DNA of 10,114 bases, taken from assembly GCA_003445835.1 (NCBI GenBank), contig DMCI01000049.1, positions 1 through 10,114 of the forward strand. The letters are read 5' to 3'. Positions 1 to 6,688 of the stretch are shown here, one piece after another (position 1 is the stretch's first letter; each line of letters opens with the position of its first letter). Position numbers and translations under genes: made by a program. Source of the DNA: Clostridiales bacterium (GTDB taxonomy: Bacteria; Bacillota; Clostridia; Christensenellales; CAG-1252). Under the pieces are notes generated by a model that saw only the letters and a program-made list of their open reading frames with translations, did not search any database and had not been told where the DNA came from.

Positions 1-110
1 AAGGGGATACGTTGATGGTGATGGGCGACGTCAAACGCGGCATCGCGCTTTTGAAAACCGATATGTTTTACCGCATGATGGAGGAGGTCATACCCAATGA
101 ACGCAATTGA
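1..110 (+). CDS. 3' end of an unidentified protein (partial)
   Basis: Reading from base 3, a 35-residue C-terminal tail is open to the window edge and stops at TGA 108-110. It contains GDVKRGIALLKTDMFYRMM and ends in PNERN. It overlaps the start of the ABC ATPase gene by 14 bases, and the GGAGGAGGT that serves the ATPase lies inside it, which supports a real gene in the same operon. The GDVKRGIALL pattern is reminiscent of the last helix of SCP2-like sterol-carrier domains, but too little is present to assign a family. The other two forward frames give less protein-like peptides. Seen: open frame, overlap and RBS. Inferred: that it is coding. Confidence 0.55.
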   Translation, partial: GDTLMVMGDVKRGIALLKTDMFYRMMEEVIPNERN

Positions 111-828
111 GATCAAGAACCTCCGCAAGGAGTATAAGGACGTCGTTGCGGTAAAAGACCTTTCGCTTGAGGTCAGGGAAGGGGAGATCTTTTCTCTCCT
201 CGGCGTCAACGGCGCGGGCAAGACTACGACGATCAAAATGCTTTCCGCTCTTACCCGTCCCACGTCGGGCGACGCTTTCATTTTGGGAAAGTCGATCTTG
301 ACAAACGCGGACGAAGTAAAGGGTCTCATTGATATTTCGATGCAGGAGACTGCCGTCGCGCGCAAGTTGACCGTTGCGGAAAATATCGAGTTTTACGCCG
401 CGCTTAACGGGCTGACCAAAGAGGAAACGCAAAAAGCCAAGCAAACGTGCTACGAAACTTTCGGCTTAAAGGAAGTGGAAAACAAGATGGCGTCCAAGCT
501 TTCGGGCGGATGGCAGAGGAAGCTTTCCATCGCGCTTGCCCTCGTCACTCGTCCCAAGGTACTGTTTTTGGACGAGCCTACGTTGGGGCTGGACGTCCTT
601 GCCAGACGGGAACTGTGGCGCACCATCGAAAAGATGAAAGGGCAAATGACCATCATTTTGACCACCCATTATATGGAGGAAGCGGAAGCGCTTTCGGATA
701 GGATCGGCGTGATGGCGGGCGGTGAACTTTTGTTTGTGGGCACAAAAGAAGAGATGTTTGCTTCGTCCGGTAAGCAGAGCGTCGAAGAAGCCTTTATCGA
801 ACTCGTAACGGGAGGGAAAAGGGAATGA
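97..828 (+). CDS. ABC-2 type transporter, ATP-binding subunit
   Basis: This 243-residue protein should hydrolyse ATP on the cytoplasmic face to drive the permease encoded next. All nucleotide-binding motifs are visible: Walker A GVNGAGKTT (36-44), Q-loop Gln83, signature LSGGW (135-139), Walker B VLFLDE ending at Glu160, D-loop LGLD (163-166) and H-loop His191 in TTHYMEEAE. The signature reads LSGGW where LSGGQ or LSGGM is usual. Length and motif spacing fit the CcmA/drug-exporter class, in which a single ATPase homodimerises on two permeases. The start is ATG 97 with GGAGGAGGT eight bases upstream. The gene overlaps the previous one by 14 bases and ends in an ATGA overlap with the permease, so the three are probably co-translated. 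The substrate cannot be inferred; candidates are a drug, peptide or lipid. Confidence 0.95.
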   Translation: MNAIEIKNLRKEYKDVVAVKDLSLEVREGEIFSLLGVNGAGKTTTIKMLSALTRPTSGDAFILGKSILTNADEVKGLIDISMQETAVARKLTVAENIEFYAALNGLTKEETQKAKQTCYETFGLKEVENKMASKLSGGWQRKLSIALALVTRPKVLFLDEPTLGLDVLARRELWRTIEKMKGQMTIILTTHYMEEAEALSDRIGVMAGGELLFVGTKEEMFASSGKQSVEEAFIELVTGGKRE

Positions 829-1574
829 AAGCTCTCGGCAGAATTTTTGCGTTGATGAAGCGCAACGTCAAGGAGATCCTTCGTGATCCGTTATCTCTCG
901 CCTTTATGTTGGCGATGCCCCTCGTGATGGAAGTCTTGTTTTACGTCATCTTCCATGGGGCGTCTCCGCAATTTGAAATGAAGTATTTAGCGCCCGGGAT
1001 CGTTGCGTTTGCGCAGGCGTTTTTGACGTTGTTTTCCGGACTTTTGATCGCGCTTGACAGGGGTAGCGCCTTTTTGACCAGGCTGTACGTTTCACGCGCA
1101 AGGTCTTCCGAATTCATTATGGGCTACGCCTTTGCGTTGTTTCCGATCGCCCTCGTGCAATCGGTGTTCTTCTTCCTCGTGGGCGGCATCATCGATCCTT
1201 CGATCTTCTCGGTCAACATGATCTTTGCGGTGTTGCTTTCGGTCATCCCGGCGGCGTTCTTTATCGGGATGGGCATCCTCTTGGGTTCTTTGTGCAGCGA
1301 GCGCTCTATCGGCGGCGTTTGCTCCATTTTCATCGCGGGACAATCGGTGCTCAGTTGTATGTGGTTCCCGCCCGACGGGCTGGGTAAAGGGGTGCTTACC
1401 GTGATGCGTGTGCTTCCCTTCAAAAATGCCGCGGAGCTTTTGCAAAAAGGTTTCCTTGGATATACCGACTTCTTCCACCAGTTTTGGCAACCGCTGTTGA
1501 TCCTGCTTGCCTATACTTTGGTCGTTTTCTTTTTGGCGATCGTCGTCTTTAAGAAAAAGATGCAAGAGAAATAA
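825..1574 (+). CDS. ABC-2 type transporter, permease subunit
   Basis: This 249-residue integral membrane protein forms the translocation path of the exporter energised by the preceding ATPase. About six hydrophobic segments are visible: roughly residues 24-43, 55-77, 97-122, 130-155, 161-183 and 221-243. An amphipathic basic start precedes them, as in ABC-2 permeases. The segment YLAPGIVAF (54-62) and the loop GSAFLTRLYVSRARSSEFIMG (80-100) match the family's conserved 'PG' and 'RL..SP..' regions. The tail KKKMQEK is cytoplasmic by the positive-inside rule. It starts at ATG 825, overlapping the ATPase stop as ATGA, with GGAGGG a few bases upstream in the ATPase coding sequence. An intrinsic terminator follows 16 bases after the stop. 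The substrate is unknown. Confidence 0.92.
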   Translation: MKALGRIFALMKRNVKEILRDPLSLAFMLAMPLVMEVLFYVIFHGASPQFEMKYLAPGIVAFAQAFLTLFSGLLIALDRGSAFLTRLYVSRARSSEFIMGYAFALFPIALVQSVFFFLVGGIIDPSIFSVNMIFAVLLSVIPAAFFIGMGILLGSLCSERSIGGVCSIFIAGQSVLSCMWFPPDGLGKGVLTVMRVLPFKNAAELLQKGFLGYTDFFHQFWQPLLILLAYTLVVFFLAIVVFKKKMQEK

Positions 1575-1590
1575 GACGGCACAAAACGCG

Positions 1591-1613
1591 GGGGCGCTAT
1601 GCGCCCCTTTTTT
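1591..1613 (+). terminator. Intrinsic terminator of the ABC transporter operon
   Basis: A perfect 7-bp GC-rich stem (GGGGCGC 1591-1597, GCGCCCC 1601-1607) with loop TAT is followed by six T (1608-1613). It lies 16 bases after the permease stop. An in-frame ATG at 1599 upstream of the next gene falls inside this hairpin loop, which argues against that ATG being a start. Confidence 0.9.
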
Positions 1614-1670
1614 CTTGCCGATAAAACTTTTTTCGGGGGCTTTCTCCATTTTTCGACGCTTTCGTCAAGG

Positions 1671-1682
1671 TACAATATCCGT
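1671..1682 (+). promoter_or_regulatory. Putative leaderless promoter (-10) of the ROK-like gene
   Basis: TACAAT at 1671-1676 matches the sigma-A -10 in five of six bases and sits exactly six bases before ATG 1683. A start point about seven bases after the -10 would fall on the A of that ATG. No good -35 is visible 16-18 bases upstream, where the sequence is T-rich. The same TACAAT-N6-ATG layout occurs at 3228-3242, which raises confidence. Confidence 0.5.
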
Positions 1683-2687
1683 ATGGGAACGAATGCAAAA
1701 ATGATAAACTCGATCAAGGACAACGTCGCAAAGGTTCTGTTTGCCGTTGCGATGGGAGAGGACCTTTCCAAATTGGAGATCAAGGCGCGGACGGGGCTGA
1801 GTATGAGTACCGTGATCTCGGCGGTGGATCGCTTGGTGGAACGAGATCTGGTGACTTTTTCGGAAGAGAAAAGTCCGCACGGCGGCAAGATGCGCTCCCG
1901 CATCAACGTTCGTCCGAGCGCAAGAGCGTACGGCATCTCGTACAGGGCGGGCGTGTTGACCGCCACGGCGGCGGATCTCAAAGGGGAGGCGAGGGAAAGT
2001 GTTTCGCAAGAAGCGGAAGAGGGCGTTTTGCCCGTTCATAGCGTGCTGTCTTTGGCGCTTGCGCTTCAAAACCGCGCGCCCGATCCTTTGGCGATCGCAC
2101 TTTCCTTAAATTGTGAAAACAAAGAGGACGTTTTAAAAAGGTTGGAAGACCGCTTGGGTGTGAAGGCGATCTCTATGACGAACACTGCCGCTGTTTGCTA
2201 TCTTTCTTTGTGGGAAGAGGGGGAAAAGTCCATTGCCGCCATCGGCGTCGGAAGCGGGGTCAAATGCGCTTTCCTCGGCGAGGAAGGCTGTCGCGTGATC
2301 AACTTGGGGGCGCTTCCTTCGCCCTGTCTTTTGACGGAGGGCGGTACGATCCTTTCGGCGCTCTCCTCCTTTGAGGTGGAGGAAGTCTTGCGGCGGTCAA
2401 GCTACCGCGGGCGTTATTTCGTACAAAACGGCTTCCCTGCGGAGGTCAAGGACTTGGCGGAATACTCCCGCGCCCTTGCAAAGACCGTTGCTTTTCTCGC
2501 AAACGTCGCGCAAATCACCTTAACGCCCAAAAAGATCGTTCTGTTCGGGGACTATTTTTCCGAAACTTTTTTTGCAAGAGTCAAGGACGCAGCCAAAACG
2601 GAGAACCTCGCTTATTTGCAAGCGGAGCGATCCGATCTTGCTTTGGGGGCGGCGCTTTGCGCTTTGACGGAAAGCGTTTTCAGTTGA
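1683..2687 (+). CDS. ROK-family-like transcriptional regulator, degenerate sensor domain
   Basis: This 334-residue protein starts with a winged helix (about 10-60); GLSMSTVISAVDRLVERDLV (38-57) is the recognition region and KSPHGGKMRSRINV a wing. The remainder has an actin/hexokinase-like ROK layout: TNTAAVCYLSLWEEG in place of the usual 'ND.NAAALGE', GVGSGVKCAF like the glycine-rich phosphate/sugar loop, and a C-terminal LALGAALCA helix. The ROK zinc motif (H..CxCGxxGC) and the acidic catalytic residue are absent, so it is probably a regulator with altered or lost sugar sensing. Start ATG 1683 is chosen because it lies at the predicted transcript start; ATG 1701 is the alternative (328 residues). 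A longer frame from 1599 begins inside a terminator and is unlikely. No Shine-Dalgarno is seen. Its 3' end overlaps the convergent gene by 8 bp. Target genes are unknown. Confidence 0.75.
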   Translation: MGTNAKMINSIKDNVAKVLFAVAMGEDLSKLEIKARTGLSMSTVISAVDRLVERDLVTFSEEKSPHGGKMRSRINVRPSARAYGISYRAGVLTATAADLKGEARESVSQEAEEGVLPVHSVLSLALALQNRAPDPLAIALSLNCENKEDVLKRLEDRLGVKAISMTNTAAVCYLSLWEEGEKSIAAIGVGSGVKCAFLGEEGCRVINLGALPSPCLLTEGGTILSALSSFEVEEVLRRSSYRGRYFVQNGFPAEVKDLAEYSRALAKTVAFLANVAQITLTPKKIVLFGDYFSETFFARVKDAAKTENLAYLQAERSDLALGAALCALTESVFS

Positions 2688-3132
2688 TCGCCGCAAGCGC
2701 GTAAAGCGCGGATAATTCCGACAAAATGACAAAAACTATCCTATCCGCGTTTTCGGTGTGGCGGGTCAAGAGGTTCAGCGACCGATTGGCAAGGATCACG
2801 CATTGCGTAAGAAGATAAGAAAGGGGGCGGGAAGCCGCTTTTTCTTGCGTTAAAAGAGTTTTTTCGCCTTTTGAAAGCAGGTGTAATACCTCTTCGGCGC
2901 TCTCTTTGATCATCGCGGCAAACTCTTTTTTGACCGGCGGCACGGCAGCCCCGATCTCGGCGGCGCAAGCGGCGATCTCTTCTTGCATATTTATGATGGC
3001 GTCGCGTTTTTCTTCGGGTACGATCGCGTCTTTTCGGGCGATCCTTTTTGCAAAAGCTTCTTTGTACGCCTTGGACAATTGCTCCATATAACCAAAGGTG
3101 TCTTCGGTCTTTGTTTCCGCGTCTTTTTCCAT
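2680..3132 (-). CDS. Hypothetical small helical protein
   Basis: This 150-residue soluble protein is of unrecognised family. It is predominantly helical and charged: the first two thirds are rich in Glu, Lys and Ala (AYKEAFAKRIARKDAIVPEEK, then MQEEIAACAAEIGAAV and a further amphipathic helix). The last third is more hydrophobic (SYLLTQCVILANRSLNLL, then IVFVILSELSALYALAAIN), consistent with a helical bundle or coiled-coil oligomer. No signal peptide or catalytic motif is seen. The start is the ATG at 3132-3130, because a GGGAGG (complement of 3140-3145) lies seven bases upstream; the in-frame ATG at 3147 overlaps that RBS and is unlikely. It is convergent with and overlaps the ROK-like gene by 8 bp and is divergent from the large surface-protein gene. 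The context gives no clear role. Confidence 0.7.
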   Translation of the reverse strand: MEKDAETKTEDTFGYMEQLSKAYKEAFAKRIARKDAIVPEEKRDAIINMQEEIAACAAEIGAAVPPVKKEFAAMIKESAEEVLHLLSKGEKTLLTQEKAASRPLSYLLTQCVILANRSLNLLTRHTENADRIVFVILSELSALYALAAIN

Positions 3133-3194
3133 GTTTTTTCCTCCCATTTTCCGTTTGAAAATTTACTCGCAAACGGCAATAATACACTTTATAA

Positions 3195-3206
3195 AATATG
3201 CATATT
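3195..3206. promoter_or_regulatory. 12-bp perfect palindrome in the divergent promoter region
   Basis: AATATGCATATT is fully self-complementary and lies between the two divergent genes, overlapping the first bases of the -35 element of the rightward promoter. A position overlapping a -35 is typical of a repressor operator. AT-rich palindromes also arise by chance, so regulatory function is inferred. Confidence 0.4.
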
Positions 3207-3239
3207 GATTAATTGACAAAAAAATGCTACAATAACGGT
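3205..3239 (+). promoter_or_regulatory. Promoter of the surface-protein gene, apparently leaderless
   Basis: TTGATT (3205-3210), a 17-base spacer and TACAAT (3228-3233) form a sigma-A promoter. TG at 3225-3226 adds an extended -10 (TGCTACAAT). The predicted start point, about seven bases after the -10, coincides with ATG 3240. A perfect TTGACA at 3213-3218 also exists, but only nine bases from the -10, so it cannot be the matching -35. Confidence 0.7.
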
Positions 3240-6230
3240 ATGAAGTCGACGCTTTCTCGCATTCTCAAAACTTGCGGTACGGCGCTGCTCCTCTTGACGG
3301 CGTTTTTCTTTTGCGTGTTTTTTTGCGGGGGCGGGGAAGCGGAAGCGGAAACTTATTCGGTCGGCAACAACGTTTTTACCGTGACTTTGGATTACGGCGC
3401 CGCGCCGAGATACCCGATCCTTTTGCACCAGGATTCCGGCAAGTATTTTAAGATCACTTCCTATTACGCGGAGGGCAAAAACGGCTCCATCATCCCTCTT
3501 GTGGAAGGGGACGCGGTGACGGCGTCTCCCGGCACTTATCGTATGCAGGCAAATATCAACGTCACTTTGTGCGACCAATCGGGCAACTTGCTTACGGGGG
3601 ATACTTTCGACGGTGTGATCCGCGTGGACGTGCAAAAGAAGATCCTGCCCGTCAAAGTTTACGCCGCTTCGCTTGAAAAAACTTACGGGCAAACCCAAAG
3701 CGGCGATCTTTCGTGGGATTTTAAGGAAGAAGCCGACCGCGACGGCTCTATTTCCATCCTTTTTGCGTCCGCGGGCTTTGCCGCGACGGCGCACGCGGGG
3801 ACGTACCCTCTTGCCGCCGCGACGGTCGCCAAAGGTGGGACGGACGTTTCCGCTTTTTACGACGTAAGGCTTTATCCGCAAACGGGGGAGGGCTCCGTAA
3901 GTTTTACCGTGACGCCCGCTCCCGTGACGGTCACCCTCACGGAGGAAGCCACCGTCCCCTTTAATCACTACAAACTTTCGGATGGGGAAAGTGTGGTCAC
4001 AAGTTCCGCCGCGGGTTTGAACGGGGAAACGGTGACCGCGTACTATCGATTGAAAACGCCCGTCGACGGGGTGCTTGCCGTGGGCGAAAAATATCGGGTG
4101 GAAGGGTGCCGCTACGAAGTTTCTTCTTCGGCGGGGACTACCTCGTACGCTTTGACCGCCGCTTCGGATTATCTCGTCAATCTCGTCTATGAAAAAAACG
4201 AGGTCGTTGCGGGGACGGGGACGTTGACCGTTTTTCAAAACGCCGATTTGATCGAGGAAAGGCGGGCGGATCCTTCGCAATTATATCATTCCTTCACCTA
4301 CGACTACCTTGACCCCGTCGTCGAGTATTACAGGGGGGAAGTGTGGATCCATCTTGCTTATTTCGGCAGGGACGTGATCTTGTGCGGTGAGATCGATCGC
4401 CCCGACGGCGCGGTGCCTGCGGGAGCGTATCCTTTGACGCTCGTCTCTTTTGATTGTGAAGATCTGACTTCCGTCCTTTTCGACGGGCAGATCCTTTTGA
4501 CCGTCAACAAACGCGTTTTGGTTTACGACGAAGCGGACGTGGCGGAGGTGATGACGGGCGACCTGTTTGTCAAACGGGTATCGCTGACGTTTGCTTCGAC
4601 GGCGTACGCTTTTGATCTGACGGCCGATCTTTCGGGCAGGACGGTGGGGGAAACCCTCTCCTACTCGTCTTTTGCGGCGGTGACGGATCCCAATTTCGAT
4701 TTGGACTTCGTGGGCGCGTCGGTCACGCTTGTCAAACGCAGTACGGGCATCTCCATCGTGCCTTTCGGCAGGGCGTCCGTTGCTTACGGCGAGGAATACC
4801 TGCCCGCCGCTTTGTATGCGGATTACGGCACGTCTTCGGCGCAAGCGCTTGCGGAGCCGGTCATATTTTCTTACAAAGTGAAGGGGGCGACTCTGCTTCG
4901 TAACGGTCTGCCTGCGGAAGTGGGTTCCTACGTCGTTTATTGTTCCATCGATTCCGACGTTTACGAAGCGGCGGAGATATCCGTCGATCTGACGGTCGCA
5001 AAGCGTCCCGTCGCGGCGTATTATCTGATCACTTCGGCAAAGAAACCATACGGACAAACTTTCGATTTCGGCAGGAACGTCCAACTGACCTCTTTGTACG
5101 ACTACGACGAAAACACTCACGAAGTGGATCGCAGCAACTCGATCGCCATCACCGACGGCATGGTCGGCGGATTGATCTTGACCTCGATGGGGGCGGACGC
5201 CGACCGAACGGTGGGGGAATACGAATTTGATTTTTCGGGCGCTACCGCCCAGCATTATCGCATCGCGGCGGCGATCGTTTACGATCTTACCGCCGGTGAC
5301 GTGGCGGAAACTTTCTCCGTCGTCAAAGCGGACGCGCCTCCCAAGCCCGATTTCTCCGTGGAGATCTCGGGCAGGGAACTCAAAGTCAACGCAGAGGGCC
5401 CCATCCGCGGGGAGCTTTCCTTGCGGGCGGATTACGGCGGCGCAAAGGTGCAAAGCGGCAGCAAAGGCTCGATCTCTTTCACGCAGTTGACCTACGGCGC
5501 GGTGTATCACCTCCGCGTACGCACCGAGGATAACCAAAACTATGAGTCCGCAAGTACTTGGAGCGAGGTGACCAAAGCGATCCCCTTTGCCAAGCCCGAA
5601 GTTGCCGTATCCACCCTTTTGTCAAGCGGTTTGGTGGTGACTTGCGGTATGAAAAACGCGGCGGACGGTTACGTGATCCAACATCGCGTTGGTTCTTCGG
5701 GCGAGTGGAAGGACGGCACCGAGGTCACGGGACTCAAGCCGGACAGCGATTATACTCTCTCCTTCCGCGCCAAAAACGAGGTGACGACGGGGGCGGAAAA
5801 CACCTTTTCGGTGCATACCCTTCGCGCTCCCGTTGACAAAAAGGATCTGGAGATCGAGTTTGACCGTACGGCGGGCACGCTTTCGGTCGCTTCTTCCGTC
5901 CGAGATCTGGAATACCGCTTGTTGTCCTCTTCCGGTGACCCTCTCAACGAGGAGTGGGCGCCTTTGGGGGAATTTGAAAAACTGGATAAGGACGCCACCT
6001 ACCTTTTGCAGGTAAGGCTCGCGGCAAGCGAGGGCGTGGCGGCGTCGGAGATCGCTGAGATCACGATCGATACGCACGAAAAAAGAGATCCGTTCAGCTT
6101 TGCCAAACTGTTTACGGAAGGCTTTTTATTCGTGGTGGGCGGCGCGCTTTTGATCGCCGCGATCATTTTGCTCGTCTTCTTCGTCAAATGGAAAAAGAAG
6201 TCGGACAGAGAAGAATTGGGAGGAGAATAA
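3240..6230 (+). CDS. Large secreted, membrane-anchored protein with MBG/Ig-like and FN3-like repeats
   Basis: This 996-residue protein has an export signal: basic start, hydrophobic core about 14-29 with Cys25 and Cys29, and likely cleavage after AEA (34-36). It ends with a membrane anchor at 962-982 and a basic tail WKKKSDREELGGE; no LPxTG is present. The exported part is a beta-rich repeat array. MBG-like units are marked by K.YG motifs: KTYGQT near 147-152, VAYGEE near 515 and KPYGQT near 603, each after a linker such as KILPVKVYA or KRPVAAYY. Three FN3-like units follow from about 705 to 945, with TYGAVYHLRVRTEDNQNY and SDYTLSFRAKNEV typical of the FN3 F-G region. An adhesive or structural role at the envelope is inferred; no catalytic motif is seen. 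ATG 3240 is chosen because the in-frame upstream TTG (3213) lies inside the promoter. The next gene begins one base after the stop. Confidence 0.85.
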   Translation: MKSTLSRILKTCGTALLLLTAFFFCVFFCGGGEAEAETYSVGNNVFTVTLDYGAAPRYPILLHQDSGKYFKITSYYAEGKNGSIIPLVEGDAVTASPGTYRMQANINVTLCDQSGNLLTGDTFDGVIRVDVQKKILPVKVYAASLEKTYGQTQSGDLSWDFKEEADRDGSISILFASAGFAATAHAGTYPLAAATVAKGGTDVSAFYDVRLYPQTGEGSVSFTVTPAPVTVTLTEEATVPFNHYKLSDGESVVTSSAAGLNGETVTAYYRLKTPVDGVLAVGEKYRVEGCRYEVSSSAGTTSYALTAASDYLVNLVYEKNEVVAGTGTLTVFQNADLIEERRADPSQLYHSFTYDYLDPVVEYYRGEVWIHLAYFGRDVILCGEIDRPDGAVPAGAYPLTLVSFDCEDLTSVLFDGQILLTVNKRVLVYDEADVAEVMTGDLFVKRVSLTFASTAYAFDLTADLSGRTVGETLSYSSFAAVTDPNFDLDFVGASVTLVKRSTGISIVPFGRASVAYGEEYLPAALYADYGTSSAQALAEPVIFSYKVKGATLLRNGLPAEVGSYVVYCSIDSDVYEAAEISVDLTVAKRPVAAYYLITSAKKPYGQTFDFGRNVQLTSLYDYDENTHEVDRSNSIAITDGMVGGLILTSMGADADRTVGEYEFDFSGATAQHYRIAAAIVYDLTAGDVAETFSVVKADAPPKPDFSVEISGRELKVNAEGPIRGELSLRADYGGAKVQSGSKGSISFTQLTYGAVYHLRVRTEDNQNYESASTWSEVTKAIPFAKPEVAVSTLLSSGLVVTCGMKNAADGYVIQHRVGSSGEWKDGTEVTGLKPDSDYTLSFRAKNEVTTGAENTFSVHTLRAPVDKKDLEIEFDRTAGTLSVASSVRDLEYRLLSSSGDPLNEEWAPLGEFEKLDKDATYLLQVRLAASEGVAASEIAEITIDTHEKRDPFSFAKLFTEGFLFVVGGALLIAAIILLVFFVKWKKKSDREELGGE

Positions 6231-6231
6231 G

Positions 6232-6573
6232 ATGGGATACCTAAGCGCAAACTTGTTGGGGGCAGCCGTTAAAAAAATCGTGGGAGGCTTCACTTTGAAG
6301 CAGATGATCGCCATCGGCGTCGTGGCTGCGCTTGCGATCCTCGTCGGAGTGTTGATCGGCGCGCTTTGCTTTTACCGCGCCGGCATCCGTAAGGGCAAGA
6401 GGCAGGGTTTAAAAGACGCCGTTTCCATCGCGATGAAAAAGGCGGAAGAAAAGTCCGCGTCCATCGTCAAAGAAAAAGAAGCCGCTCTCGCGGAAAATCA
6501 AAAACTCAAAAAAGAGCTCGCCGCTTTGAAGGAAGGCTCTTCTTCCGACCAGCCGCCGAGCGCCGTCTCTTAA
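6232..6573 (+). CDS. Small single-pass membrane protein with coiled-coil tail
   Basis: This 113-residue protein is of unrecognised family. An N-terminal amphipathic stretch (1-22) is followed by one transmembrane helix (about 25-47, IAIGVVAALAILVGVLIGAL). A basic stop-transfer segment RAGIRKGKRQG comes next, then a charged Ala/Glu/Lys helix (about 60-101) with coiled-coil character, and a polar tail ending SSSDQPPSAVS. By the positive-inside rule the coiled coil is cytoplasmic. ATG 6232 is preceded by GGGAGGAG within the last codons of the surface-protein gene, and only one base separates the genes, so translation is probably coupled. This suggests that the two products work together, for example as a cytoplasmic partner of the envelope protein, but there is no family evidence. 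A terminator-like hairpin follows directly. Confidence 0.8.
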   Translation: MGYLSANLLGAAVKKIVGGFTLKQMIAIGVVAALAILVGVLIGALCFYRAGIRKGKRQGLKDAVSIAMKKAEEKSASIVKEKEAALAENQKLKKELAALKEGSSSDQPPSAVS

Positions 6574-6575
6574 CG

Positions 6576-6601
6576 CGCCCGCGTATGCTCGCGTGCGTTT
6601 T
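6576..6601 (+). terminator. Probable intrinsic terminator after the surface-protein operon
   Basis: CGCCCGCG (6576-6583) and CGCGTGCG (6590-6597) form an 8-bp stem with one mismatch around loop TATGCT, followed by TTTT (6598-6601). The T-tract is short, so termination may be incomplete. It starts three bases after the stop codon. Confidence 0.6.
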
Positions 6602-6605
6602 AGAA

Positions 6606-6633
6606 AATATTTTTTTGCGAAAACAAAAATATT
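6606..6633. repeat. AT-only inverted repeat upstream of the rpmG promoter
   Basis: AATATTTTT (6606-6614) and AAAAATATT (6625-6633) are perfect 9-base inverted arms separated by ten bases. They lie 23 bases upstream of the rpmG -35. A- and T-tracts here could act as an UP element or DNA bend, or as an extra weak hairpin behind the terminator. Confidence 0.5.
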
Positions 6634-6655
6634 GCAAAATAGGGCGTAAAAAACA

Positions 6656-6684
6656 TTGACACGCCGTTTTGCGTGTGATAAACT
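6656..6684 (+). promoter_or_regulatory. Promoter of the rpmG-secE-nusG-rplK-rplA operon
   Basis: Consensus TTGACA (6656-6661), a 17-base spacer and TAAACT (6679-6684) with an extended TG at 6676-6677. The start point would be near 6691. A 6-bp dyad (ACACGC 6659-6664, GCGTGT 6671-6676) occupies the spacer. No other good promoter is seen before the rplJ promoter, so this one probably drives all five genes. Confidence 0.85.
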
Positions 6685-6688
6685 ATGC

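Noticed and set aside
1599..1682. N-terminal 28-residue extension of the ROK-like protein
   Set aside because: The ATG lies in the loop of the ABC operon terminator and upstream of the likely promoter; the extension (RPFFLADKTFFGGFLHF) does not resemble a regulator N-terminus.
2691..2705. GCGC/GCGC hairpin near the convergent gene ends as a bidirectional terminator
   Set aside because: The stem is short, no T-tract is present on either strand, and it lies inside coding sequence.
3213..3218. Perfect TTGACA as the -35 of the surface-protein promoter
   Set aside because: Only nine bases separate it from the -10 TACAAT; TTGATT at 3205-3210 has the correct 17-base spacing.
3213..3239. TTG start adding nine residues to the surface protein
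   Set aside because: The TTG and the codons after it are the promoter spacer and -10 region; there is no RBS, and the signal peptide begins naturally at MKSTLSRILK.
3288..3329. Lipoprotein signal (Cys25 or Cys29) in the surface protein
   Set aside because: Residues before the cysteines are FFF and VFF, not a lipobox such as LAGC; the AEA site fits ordinary signal peptidase cleavage better.
3189..5537. Two long antisense open frames (3189-4280 and 4281-5537, - strand) opposite the surface-protein gene
   Set aside because: They are Arg/His/Gly-rich with no domains or proper RBS, and they exist because the codon bias of the sense gene suppresses stops in that antisense frame. The sense frame has a signal peptide, repeats and a membrane anchor.
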